A stretch of DNA of 15,471 bases, taken from Chloroflexota bacterium (lineage in GTDB: Bacteria; Chloroflexota; UBA6077; JACCZL01). Below are positions 7,606 through 14,487 of this stretch, piece by piece (within the stretch, counting starts at the first letter, position 1; the number at the start of each line of letters is the position of its first letter). The translations under genes were made by a program, and so were the position numbers. The notes beneath the pieces are model-generated. The model saw only the letters and a list, made by a program, of their open reading frames with translations, did no database searches and was not told where the DNA came from. The DNA lies in contig JACCZL010000372.1 of assembly GCA_013695975.1 (NCBI GenBank), positions 1 to 15,471 of the forward strand. Reading direction: 5' to 3'.

Positions 7606-8962
7606 CTGGTAGATCCTTCCCGATCGTGAAGAAGAAGGCTGCGCCCCGGTCGACGGCCGCATCAGCCCAGATGCGTCCACCGTGACGATGAACGATGCGC
7701 TGGACGCTGGCCAACCCAACCCCAGTGCCCTCGTACTCGCGGGAGCGGTGCAGTCGTTGGAAGACGCCAAAGAGCTTATCCGCGTACTGCATGTCAAAGC
7801 CCGCCCCGTTGTCTGTGACGGAGTAGATGACTTCGTCGTCGTCCCCGACGCTGAATCCCACGTCGATGCAGGCAACAGCCCGACTTCGAGTGTACTTCAG
7901 CGCGTTGTCGACCAGATTGGCGAAGACCTGGCGCAGCAGCCCAGGGTCGCCATCACACGGCGGCATGTCCGTCACGTCGAATGTGATGACGCGCCCGACA
8001 CACTCGGTGGCGAAATCGTCGATGACCTCGTCGGCCAGGCGCTTCATCGAGACGCTGCGACGGCTCAGTGGATGGCGGCCTAGCCGCGAGAACTTGAGCA
8101 AGTCATCAATGAGGGCGCCCATTCGCTTCGCCGCACTGCTGACACGCTGCAGGCAATCTTGCGCATCAGCCGGCAGATTGGTGTTGTAGTCCCGCAGCAG
8201 AATCTGCGAGTAACTTGAGATCGAGCGTAGCGGCGCTCGGAGATCATGGGAAACCGAGTAGGAGAAGGATTCGAGTTCTCGGAGGGCGGCTTCGAACTGG
8301 GTCGTGCGATCGATCACCTTCTGTTCGAGAGTAGCACTCACGGCCAACTCGCTGCGGGTGTACACATCGACCAGATGCATAGCCTCAAAGGCCGGAGCAA
8401 CCTGGGCGGCGAGAAGTTGGAGACCGCGCACCATGGCGTCGTCGCAGGCATGCGGAGCGGAAAAGCCAAGTGTCAGACAGCCCAGGGCGCGGTCGGCGAA
8501 CAGCAACGGTATGGAGACGAGGGTCTTGAGACCGGTGGCCCCCACCTCAGGGACTGCACCATCCCAGGCTGGATACTCCCCCACGACGAGCGGAGCACGC
8601 TGTTCAAAGGCACCCCCCGTCACTCCGCTGCCTGGCTGGACCGTTTGCGCGAGTACGCCGACCAGAGATGGTGGGAGTGTCCCTGGGTGGTCCAGAACGA
8701 CGACCGATACCAGTGAATCGCGCTCGGCGTTCAAGAGATAGAGCGCTCCTGTATCGGCGCCCGTCAGGCTTGAGGCGTGCTCGACAATCGTTCGTGCGAG
8801 TGTTGACACATCGGTCATGCCGGCGACCGAGACTGCTAGCTCATGCAGGGCACGGTACAGACTGGCCTGCCGTTCCGTGTTGCTCAGTGCGCCGTTCGAC
8901 GGCCGGTGCGCAACGCCAAGTATGTTGCGCACGGACGTGGGCGACTGCACATCGATCTTCAT
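7595..8962 (-). CDS. GAF-domain sensor histidine kinase
   Basis: A soluble histidine kinase of 455 aa. A GAF domain (about 45-195) is followed by a short coiled linker, a HisKA dimerisation domain and a HATPase_c domain. The H-box reads SYSVSHDLRAPLRSI with phosphoacceptor H239. The N-box is NLVDNALKYT (349-358), G1 is DNGAGFD, the F-box FGVFQRLH and G2 GTGVGLA. The SVSHDLRAPLR and FQRLH style is that of the phytochrome/Cph1-like HPK family. The conserved chromophore cysteine and PHY domain of true phytochromes are not apparent, so the GAF ligand is unknown. There is no transmembrane segment, so it senses an intracellular or diffusible signal. The start is ATG at 8962; a TTG two codons earlier (8968) has better spacing to AGAGGA and is a real alternative. 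It is the first gene of the three-gene operon and overlaps the response regulator by 11 bp. Confidence 0.95.
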   Translation of the reverse strand: MKIDVQSPTSVRNILGVAHRPSNGALSNTERQASLYRALHELAVSVAGMTDVSTLARTIVEHASSLTGADTGALYLLNAERDSLVSVVVLDHPGTLPPSLVGVLAQTVQPGSGVTGGAFEQRAPLVVGEYPAWDGAVPEVGATGLKTLVSIPLLFADRALGCLTLGFSAPHACDDAMVRGLQLLAAQVAPAFEAMHLVDVYTRSELAVSATLEQKVIDRTTQFEAALRELESFSYSVSHDLRAPLRSISSYSQILLRDYNTNLPADAQDCLQRVSSAAKRMGALIDDLLKFSRLGRHPLSRRSVSMKRLADEVIDDFATECVGRVITFDVTDMPPCDGDPGLLRQVFANLVDNALKYTRSRAVACIDVGFSVGDDDEVIYSVTDNGAGFDMQYADKLFGVFQRLHRSREYEGTGVGLASVQRIVHRHGGRIWADAAVDRGAAFFFTIGKDLPDAG

Positions 8963-9342
8963 GATCAAGTCATCCTCTTACCGTCGGGGCCGTCTGGGCG
9001 GATCGGCCTTGCATCATCGCTTACACGAGGTCGCAGTCCCAGCGCCTTGGTAACCCGACGAGGACCGTACGGCCCTGAGTCCCTAACTCATTCCAATTTG
9101 ATGGATCCTTGAGTTTTATTTTATAGATACATCGATGCGATAATGCTACCACGACGCTACCACACTGCATCTTTACGAACGACACACGGTACAAAATAGG
9201 GATGGGGTGCCAGTGGCATGGGTCGCATTCGGACGGCGAAACGTGACCAGGACGATCCCTGAACCCTCTATGAGTCTTTACACTGGGACAGACCTCGTCA
9301 GAGCCTCCTGGGTTCAGCCTCGATCAGGGGCTCTCAGCGATC
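8963..9342. promoter_or_regulatory. AT-rich intergenic region upstream of the signalling operon
   Basis: About 380 bp without a convincing gene, between the kinase start (minus) and the truncated VOC gene (plus). The stretch 9085-9200 is much more AT-rich than anything else in the window and contains TATAAAAT on the minus strand (around 9118-9126) and GATAAT on the plus strand (9139-9144). Neither has a good -35 partner at 16-18 bp, so no exact promoter is claimed. The location fits the kinase operon promoter with a leader of roughly 150 nt. The part 9200-9342 holds only short interrupted reading frames and possibly remnants of the lost VOC N-terminus. Confidence 0.45.
9145..9163. repeat. Two direct copies of GCTACCAC, 11-bp period
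   Basis: GCTACCAC occurs at 9145-9152 and again at 9156-9163, spaced one helical turn apart. It lies within the AT-rich region upstream of the kinase operon. Such phasing is typical of binding sites for a dimeric regulator, but two short copies could be chance. Confidence 0.4.
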
Positions 9343-9954
9343 GTGCTGCGCGTCGCCGATATGAGCACGGTGCTGGCTGCCCTCGCCGAGCGCGGTATCC
9401 AGGCGACATCCAAAGCGATCTACGATGGCGAAGGTCGGAAGCGGCTCGATCTCGCCATTCTGCCCGACATGCCCGACGCAGCCTCCCAAGTACGGCTGAT
9501 GCAACCTGGGATGAGTGACGACGAGCGCTTGGCCGAGTATCTGGGCGGCCGATCGCATGCCACACCGCTGAAGCGGCTCGATCACATGGCGGCGGTTGCC
9601 CCTGACTTGGAGCGCTCCTGCCGCTTCTGGGACGAAGTCCTCGGCGTACCGACCGTCGGCGAGGTCGTCTCACCAACCGTCGTCGTGCGCCAGCTTCGGA
9701 TCGGCGACGTCATGTTCGAGTTGCTCGGGCCAGCCACGCCGGACAGTCCGATCCGCCAGCGCCCACCGGGCCTGAACAGCATGTGCTCGTTCGAGGTGGA
9801 GGATCTCGATGTGGCGGTCGCCCACGTTCGCGCAGCCGGCTGCGCGGTCCCGGACCCGCGCTTGAGGACCCTGCCTGGGACTCGGGTCACCACCGTGCCC
9901 GGCGGTGAGATGAGCAGCCTCAATCTCAACCTCCAACTGCTGCAATACGTGTGA
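9343..9954 (+). CDS. VOC (glyoxalase-like) family protein, 5'-truncated
   Basis: Two tandem vicinal-oxygen-chelate modules, the first incomplete. Residues 1-55 match only the C-terminal half of a VOC module (VLRVADMSTVLAALAERGI, then a beta-rich part ending RLMQ). Residues 78-203 form a full second module starting RLDHMAAVAPDLE, with FWDEVLGVP and FELLGP. The reading frame stays open upstream of the GTG at 9343 back to a TGA at 9271-9273, and those codons (EPPGFSLDQGLSAI) still look like VOC sequence. No ATG with a ribosome-binding site exists there. The gene therefore appears to have lost its first half-module and may be a pseudogene. Of the usual metal ligands in the second module, H81 and an acidic residue near 126 are present, but the second His (expected near 146) and the final Glu (near 197) are replaced. 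Any surviving function is probably ligand binding rather than metal catalysis. It ends 23 bp from the IS transposase stop. Confidence 0.6.
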   Translation: MLRVADMSTVLAALAERGIQATSKAIYDGEGRKRLDLAILPDMPDAASQVRLMQPGMSDDERLAEYLGGRSHATPLKRLDHMAAVAPDLERSCRFWDEVLGVPTVGEVVSPTVVVRQLRIGDVMFELLGPATPDSPIRQRPPGLNSMCSFEVEDLDVAVAHVRAAGCAVPDPRLRTLPGTRVTTVPGGEMSSLNLNLQLLQYV

Positions 9955-11640
9955 AGGGAGCCGGACTGTCTGACGAGTCAAGCGGCTCGGAGCATCCGGA
10001 GACGAAGCAGGTCGAAGTTCGCACGTCCATACATCTGCCGCTTAAGCAGCTTCAGCTTGTTGACCTGGCCCTCGGTCTGACCATTGCTCCACGCCAATGA
10101 GAGTGCGGCCTCGACCGCTGCTCGATCGTCGGTCAAGCCACGCGCGAACCGCTCGAGCTCAGGGATGCTGCTGGTGGTCGCCCGCGCCAGCCAGGCATCA
10201 AACTCCTGACCCGCTCGCTCGCGAGCCATCGTGGCGAACTCCTGGGCGACCCCGTAGGCGAGCGCGATCGTCGACTCCTGGTCGCAGAGCCGCTGCAGGT
10301 AGTCCCGCTCCTCTTCAGGGAGTCGATCCTGACGCCAGATCAGCAAGCACGCCACATGGCGCGCAGAAGGTACCGTGGTCACCGTTGGGCGGGACGGTGC
10401 TGCTGCCGACGTTGACGGGTCGTGCTCGAGGCGCTTGAGGAAGAGGGAGACGGTCCTGGCACTGTAGTGGTACCCCAAGAGGCGGAGCTCACGGAACAAC
10501 CGCGAGCGATTCCGGCACCCTTCCGCCCAGCGCCGGATCAGGTAGGGCTCGTACGGTGCCAGGACCCGGCATGTAGAGCGCTGGGGTCGTTGCCGTTCGG
10601 GAGGACCGCCGAGGGCGAGATAACGATAGACGGTTGGGCGAGTAGCGCCAACCATCTGGGCGATATCGAGGACGGTGAACCCGGCGGCTCGGAGTTTCCG
10701 CATCTGCTCATACCGTTCCACTTTGCTAGCATGCTTCTGCTGACTGGCAGCTTCGGCCCGCTGTTGCCAGGGGACCAGGGGAGTCTCACGTGAGTTAGAC
10801 AGCGGCCCGAGAATGGCGTCACCTCCCCTTGCCGCCACCTTGAGTGCCGATCTGAACCGCAGCAGACACCGCTCCAGCGCCTCGACCAGGTTCTGGAGCA
10901 GGTGCCACCGATCGACCACTTGGACCGCCTGCGGAGCACCCTTCCTGGCCGCCTCCGCATACGCCGAGGCACGGTCGCGGCTGATCACCTCGAGACCGGG
11001 GTACTGGCTGAGCCACGGCGCCAGCGTCTCGGCCTTGCGATCATCGAGGAGGTCGACAACACGTCGCCGTTCCAGATCGACCAGGATGGTGCCGTAGCGA
11101 TGCCCTTTGCGGAAGGCCCAGTCGTCAACCCCAAGGACCCGGGGAGCAGGCCGTGCGGGCATCTCAGCGCAGCGCAACACGCGGAGCAGGGTGGCCCGAC
11201 TGATCGGCGAGCCGAGTTGGGTCGCGAGCCGCGCACCGGCCGAGCCGCCAAGGGCAAACGCGATCATTTCCAGAGCCGCCCGCTGCCCCAGGGTCCGTCG
11301 CCCATACGCAGCGACCAAGTTCGGGAACCGCTCGGCGAAGATGACTCGTGAGCACCGCCGAACGCCACAGCGAAAGCGGCGGACTCGGAGACGAAGAATC
11401 AAGCGCTGACCGGCGAGCGGCAGATCAGCGATGGTGCGGTGATAGCTGCTGTGGACACGCGTGGACCGCCGCGTACAGAGCGGACAGCGGGCGCGGCGTG
11501 CGGAGGCAGCCAGGTGCAGCCAGACGGTCTCGCCGTCGCGCGCCACCTGCTCAAGGCGAAGACCAGCCAGCTGTGGGAAGAGCGATGCAAAGGACACGTA
11601 AACCCTCGAAGACGCTGAACATACGCAAGGCGTCTCTTCA
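9955..11640 (-). mobile_element. ISL3-family insertion sequence (ends uncertain)
   Basis: The element is defined by its intact transposase (9978-11597). Terminal inverted repeats could not be fixed. An imperfect match exists between 9952-9962 (TGAAGGGAGCC) and the complement of 11629-11640 (TGAAGAGACGCC), but it needs a gap and has no flanking 8-bp duplication, which ISL3 elements usually make. The limits given are approximate. Confidence 0.5.
9978..11597 (-). CDS. ISL3-family DDE transposase, intact
   Basis: A 539-aa transposase. An N-terminal zinc-ribbon-like region has C38-P-L-C41 and C77/C82, and an HTH lies near 100-145. The RNase H-like catalytic core has VDDWAFRKG (157-165; first Asp D158/D159), DLLDDRKAETLAPWL (182-196), RDRASAYAEAARKGAP with D208 as second Asp, and VVDRWHLLQNL. 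The last acidic residue is in SNGQTEGQVNKLK (E509), followed by the ISL3 C-terminal signature KRQMYGRANFDLLRLRML. A second HTH-like segment (about 299-330) sits in the insertion between catalytic residues, as in the long ISL3 branch. Start is GTG at 11597 with GAGGG 5 nt upstream. All motifs are intact and no frameshift is visible, so the element may still be active. It sits between the truncated VOC gene and the nitroreductase gene. Confidence 0.95.
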   Translation of the reverse strand: MSFASLFPQLAGLRLEQVARDGETVWLHLAASARRARCPLCTRRSTRVHSSYHRTIADLPLAGQRLILRLRVRRFRCGVRRCSRVIFAERFPNLVAAYGRRTLGQRAALEMIAFALGGSAGARLATQLGSPISRATLLRVLRCAEMPARPAPRVLGVDDWAFRKGHRYGTILVDLERRRVVDLLDDRKAETLAPWLSQYPGLEVISRDRASAYAEAARKGAPQAVQVVDRWHLLQNLVEALERCLLRFRSALKVAARGGDAILGPLSNSRETPLVPWQQRAEAASQQKHASKVERYEQMRKLRAAGFTVLDIAQMVGATRPTVYRYLALGGPPERQRPQRSTCRVLAPYEPYLIRRWAEGCRNRSRLFRELRLLGYHYSARTVSLFLKRLEHDPSTSAAAPSRPTVTTVPSARHVACLLIWRQDRLPEEERDYLQRLCDQESTIALAYGVAQEFATMARERAGQEFDAWLARATTSSIPELERFARGLTDDRAAVEAALSLAWSNGQTEGQVNKLKLLKRQMYGRANFDLLRLRMLRAA

Positions 11641-11682
11641 GGTTCTACTGGATCCCGCTCCAGCCGTCATCGAGATTGAGCA

Positions 11683-11698
11683 AGAGCCAGGAGGCTCT
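11683..11698 (-). terminator. Hairpin downstream of the nitroreductase gene
   Basis: A perfect 6-bp inverted repeat (11683-11688 with 11693-11698) with a 4-nt AGGA-type loop, 15 bp past the nitroreductase stop on the minus strand. It is followed by TTGCTCAATCTC, which is only mildly T-rich. It could be a weak terminator; it could also be an outer part of the neighbouring IS end. Confidence 0.35.
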
Positions 11699-11713
11699 GG
11701 CGAGGTTTGGCGC

Positions 11714-12820
11714 CTACGTCGCCGTCGGGCCAATCGCGAGCAGGTAGACGGTGGCCTCGTCGCGCCCGTCGACACTCAGGAGCCGATTTAGCTGGTCGTC
11801 GAAGAAGGCGCCGATGCCACAGGGACCTAGCCCCAGTGCAGTGGCAGCCAGGTAGACATTCTGCCCGAGGTGGCCCGCTTCGAGCAGCAGGTAACGATAG
11901 CTTCGGTCGACGTACTTCCAGTGGACCCGAGGAAACAGCCCCGTCAACACCAGAACCAGGCTCGCCCGCAGGATCATCTCCTGGGATAGCGCTGCCTGGA
12001 ATACTTCCTGGCGGAAGTCCCCGGCCCGCACCAGCTCCAGGCGGTGTCGCTGCACGTCGTAGTGATAGACGCCCGGCGCCACCCCTTCGACGTTGAACAG
12101 CACAGGATAGACCTCGGTGGGGAAGAGGGCCCCGGAGGAAGGCACCGCCCGGAAGGCGAGCGTGGGGTCACGCCGGTCGGTGATGCCGGTGCTGTAGTAC
12201 AGCAAGCGCGAAAGCTCGTCGAGCCTCAGGGGGCGATCCGCGTACTCGCGGACCGACCGACGGCCGAGGATGACCGTCTCCAGGGGAGGCCCACCCGGTG
12301 CCGGGATGGCCGGCAGCGGCACCGTGGGCGCCCCCGGATACTCCTTGTAAGGCGATGGCTGGGGGCGGGCGTGGACCGATTTGACCAGCAGCCCCGCATA
12401 GCTGGGAGTGCTCCACTGGTGATAGACCTGGCCGAGGTCTTCACCCTCCTCGAGGGCCACGGCCGTGCCTCGGGAGGACCACCAGTGCCCCAGCCCAACG
12501 CCTGCCCCGAGGAAGACGCCCGGCCAGAGGATGGAGCGGCGGCTCAGTCGAGGAGCCACTCCGCCGCCGGTCGCCGGCAACACCCGCGGCGAGGTCGGCG
12601 CCCGCGCCCCCAGGAGCCAGCGCCGGACTTGCCCAGTGAGGCTACGCCAGTGGAGGACGACGTGGACCGCGGCCAGGGCAATGGCGAGATAGGCGGCGTA
12701 CTTGTGGTAGGCGAACCGGTTGAGGTCGAGGGCCGCGGCCACAAACCCGGTCAGGAAGGTCGCGCCAAGGATGAGTAGGAGCCCCAGGCTCACGGACACG
12801 CCGAGCCGCTTTCGGAGCAC
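11714..12820 (-). CDS. SagB-type nitroreductase with N-terminal DUF4405-like membrane domain
   Basis: A 368-aa fusion. Residues 1-60 contain two hydrophobic helices (about 8-30 and 38-58) with histidines H39, H53 and H57 in a YHKYAAYLAIALAAVHVVLHW pattern, as in DUF4405/cytochrome-b-like membrane domains where paired His residues bind heme. A third hydrophobic stretch (98-115) precedes the soluble domain. From about 120 on it is a SagB/McbC-type FMN oxidoreductase: RRSVREY (187-193, FMN phosphate contact), AVPSSGALFPTEVYPV (225-240), GVYHYD (250-255) and the C-terminal RYLLLEAGHLGQNVYLAATALGLGPCGIGAFFDD block. In peptide clusters such domains oxidise azolines, but no precursor peptide or YcaO cyclodehydratase gene is present, so another redox role is likely. 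Heme and flavin together suggest membrane electron transfer. Start is GTG at 12820 with AGGGGG about 8 nt upstream. It is divergent from the epoxide hydrolase; TACAAT at 12866-12871 on its strand is a possible -10. Confidence 0.88.
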   Translation of the reverse strand: MLRKRLGVSVSLGLLLILGATFLTGFVAAALDLNRFAYHKYAAYLAIALAAVHVVLHWRSLTGQVRRWLLGARAPTSPRVLPATGGGVAPRLSRRSILWPGVFLGAGVGLGHWWSSRGTAVALEEGEDLGQVYHQWSTPSYAGLLVKSVHARPQPSPYKEYPGAPTVPLPAIPAPGGPPLETVILGRRSVREYADRPLRLDELSRLLYYSTGITDRRDPTLAFRAVPSSGALFPTEVYPVLFNVEGVAPGVYHYDVQRHRLELVRAGDFRQEVFQAALSQEMILRASLVLVLTGLFPRVHWKYVDRSYRYLLLEAGHLGQNVYLAATALGLGPCGIGAFFDDQLNRLLSVDGRDEATVYLLAIGPTAT

Positions 12821-12973
12821 GGTCTCAGCCCCCTCAATGATACAGGCGGGCTACACTGTCCTCAGATTGTACCAAGCAGGTGTCGGGGACCTTGAGACAG
12901 GCGCGGCCAATGCCGCGGGAATAGCGGCTGAGATTGTCCCGTTCTGCAGTGGCAGCGCCATAGGGAGATCGCC

Positions 12974-14125
12974 ATGGAGCCGCGACCATTCACCGTTCGC
13001 ATCGACGACGACGTCCTAACTGACCTCCACGAGCGGCTCGGCCGCGCCCGCTGGCCTGACGAGGTCCCCGGCTCGAGCTGGGCCTACGGGACCGATCTCG
13101 CCTACCTCAAGGCGCTGGTCGAGTACTGGCGCACGGGCTACGACTGGCGGGCCCACGAGGCGCAGCTCAACGAATTTCGCCAGTTCAGCGTGCCGCTGGC
13201 CGGGATCGACCTGCATTTCATCCACCAGCCCGGCGTCGGCCCAAGTCCGCTGCCGCTGCTCCTCTCGCACGGCTGGCCGGGCTCGGTCTGGGAGTTCTAC
13301 AAGCTGATCCCGATTCTGACCGATCCGGCCCGCTTCGGCGGCGATCCGGCCGACGCGTTCACCGTCGTGGCGCCCTCGCTGCCGGGGTACGGGTTCTCGT
13401 TCCGCCCGAACCAGCCCCGCTTCGGCGCGGTCGAGATCGCCGACGTTTTCGCGACGCTGATGACGGACGTGCTCGGCTACGGTCGGTTCGTCGCGCACGG
13501 CGGCGACTGGGGCTCGTTCATCACGGCGCGGCTCGGCGCCGTCTACCCCGACCGCCTCCTCGGCATCCACCTCAACATGCTGCCGGTCCGCCGCGACACC
13601 GACCAGCCGACCGACGCGACCGCGGAGGAAGTGGCGTACCTGCAGGAGCTGCGCCATTGGATCCGGGAGGAAACCGGCTACCAGACGATCCAGGGCACTC
13701 GGCCCCAGACGCTGGCGTACGGGCTGACCGACTCGCCGGTCGGCCTGGCCGCCTGGATCGTCGAGAAGTTCCGCGCCTGGAGCGACTGCGGCGGGGACGT
13801 CGAGAACAGCTTCTCCAGGGATGAGCTGTTGACCAACATCACGATCTACTGGGCCACGGGCACGATCAACCCATCGTTCTGGCCCTACTACGCTCGCATC
13901 CACGTCGGCTGGCCAATCCCCGAGGGCACCCGCGTCGACGTCCCGACCGCCTATGCCGCCTTCCCGCGCGAGATCGTCCGCCCGCCACGCTCGATCGCCG
14001 AGCGCACGTTCAACATCCAGCGCTGGACGCCGATGCCCTCAGGCGGCCACTTCGCGGCCCTCGAAGAGCCCGAGGCCCTGGCCGACGACCTCCGCGCCTT
14101 CTTTCGCCAGTTTCGGACACGGTAG
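12974..14125 (+). CDS. Epoxide hydrolase, microsomal type (EHN domain + alpha/beta hydrolase)
   Basis: A 383-aa enzyme predicted to open epoxides to diols through a covalent ester. The N-terminal EHN region (about 1-110) has the family pattern DLHERLGRARWPDE and Y-W-x-x-x-YDWRAHEAQLN. The alpha/beta hydrolase fold follows with oxyanion motif HGWPGS (99-104), nucleophile D178 in HGGDWGS, catalytic His H359 in GGHFAALEEPE, and likely acid E333 in FPREI, matching the spacing of rat microsomal epoxide hydrolase (E404/H431). Unlike the mammalian enzyme it has no N-terminal membrane anchor and should be cytoplasmic. The ATG at 12974 has AGGGAG 6 nt upstream. It is divergent from the nitroreductase (153 bp gap) and convergent with the small protein gene, 21 bp away. 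The substrate is not evident; a xenobiotic or lipid epoxide is plausible. All catalytic residues are present. Confidence 0.94.
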   Translation: MEPRPFTVRIDDDVLTDLHERLGRARWPDEVPGSSWAYGTDLAYLKALVEYWRTGYDWRAHEAQLNEFRQFSVPLAGIDLHFIHQPGVGPSPLPLLLSHGWPGSVWEFYKLIPILTDPARFGGDPADAFTVVAPSLPGYGFSFRPNQPRFGAVEIADVFATLMTDVLGYGRFVAHGGDWGSFITARLGAVYPDRLLGIHLNMLPVRRDTDQPTDATAEEVAYLQELRHWIREETGYQTIQGTRPQTLAYGLTDSPVGLAAWIVEKFRAWSDCGGDVENSFSRDELLTNITIYWATGTINPSFWPYYARIHVGWPIPEGTRVDVPTAYAAFPREIVRPPRSIAERTFNIQRWTPMPSGGHFAALEEPEALADDLRAFFRQFRTR

Positions 14126-14150
14126 GGGCGCAGCGAGCGACACCCCCTAC
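14122..14150. terminator. Hairpin spanning both convergent stop codons
   Basis: GTAGGGG (14122-14128) pairs perfectly with CCCCTAC (14144-14150). Each arm contains the TAG stop of one of the two convergent genes: the epoxide hydrolase (plus) and the small protein (minus). Without T-tracts, termination is not assured, but the symmetrical placement suits a bidirectional end-of-transcript structure. Confidence 0.35.
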
Positions 14151-14467
14151 GGCCTTCGTATTACCAGCCGGTCCTTCTCGGCAGACACGACCGCCATGAC
14201 CCGGCTCGGCTCCGACTCGTCCCCCACGTAGAAGGCCAGCTTGTCGCCTTCAAGTCTCCAGGTCCCCGGCGATTCCGTTGGCCGATCGGTCGGGCCGATG
14301 CCGCCCTGGACGAGCCCACCGCCGGCCTGCAGCTCGAAGGAGGCTCGACCGCGGGAACGGGGGAAGTCGTAGCTCGCCGGTCGGAACACCATCTCGGTGT
14401 CCGTGTCCTCCTCGCGGGAGTTCACCCAGTGCTGGTGCAGGACCTCCGCGGCGATGCCTTCGTCCAT
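14147..14467 (-). CDS. Small conserved-looking protein of unknown function downstream of M43 protease
   Basis: A 106-aa product I cannot assign to a named family. It begins MDEGIAAEVLHQHWVNSREEDTDTE, then has a run of short beta-prone segments (VFRPASYDFP, ASFELQAGG, GTWRLEGDKLAFYV, RVMAVVSAEKDRLVIRR) resembling a small lipocalin- or META-like beta-barrel repeat. The HWVNSREEDTDTEMVFRP and GIGPTDRP segments look like conserved family motifs rather than noise. It has no signal peptide, membrane segment or cysteine. The ATG at 14467 is chosen because the upstream in-frame sequence is a shadow of the protease gene, and AGGGTAGG precedes it. It lies 20 bp after the protease stop, so it is co-transcribed and could be a partner or inhibitor of the protease; that is inference from position only. 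Confidence 0.75.
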   Translation of the reverse strand: MDEGIAAEVLHQHWVNSREEDTDTEMVFRPASYDFPRSRGRASFELQAGGGLVQGGIGPTDRPTESPGTWRLEGDKLAFYVGDESEPSRVMAVVSAEKDRLVIRRP

Positions 14468-14487
14468 CGACCTACCCTGGTCTGCGC

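Noticed and set aside
7606..7875. N-terminal extension of the response regulator in the same frame
   Set aside because: The extra 90 residues are Ser/Thr-rich antisense-like sequence lying within the kinase gene, while the receiver fold begins exactly at the ATG at 7605.
9207..9518. 103-codon plus-strand frame overlapping the VOC start as the missing VOC N-terminus
   Set aside because: It is in a different frame and shows none of the VOC pattern; its second half is only a shadow of the VOC frame.
9952..11640. Imperfect terminal inverted repeats for the ISL3 element
   Set aside because: The pair TGAAGGGAGCC / TGAAGAGACGCC needs a gap, and the flanking 8-mers (AATACGTG and GGTTCTAC) do not match, so the IS ends are left unassigned.
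9329..11688. GGCTCT at 9329 and AGAGCC at 11683-11688 as possible ends of a larger ISL3 element that includes the VOC gene
   Set aside because: Only six bases match before the sequences diverge, and no duplication is visible; this is expected by chance.
13016..13903. Minus-strand open frame of 295 codons inside the epoxide hydrolase
   Set aside because: The plus-strand frame carries all epoxide hydrolase catalytic motifs; the antisense frame has none.
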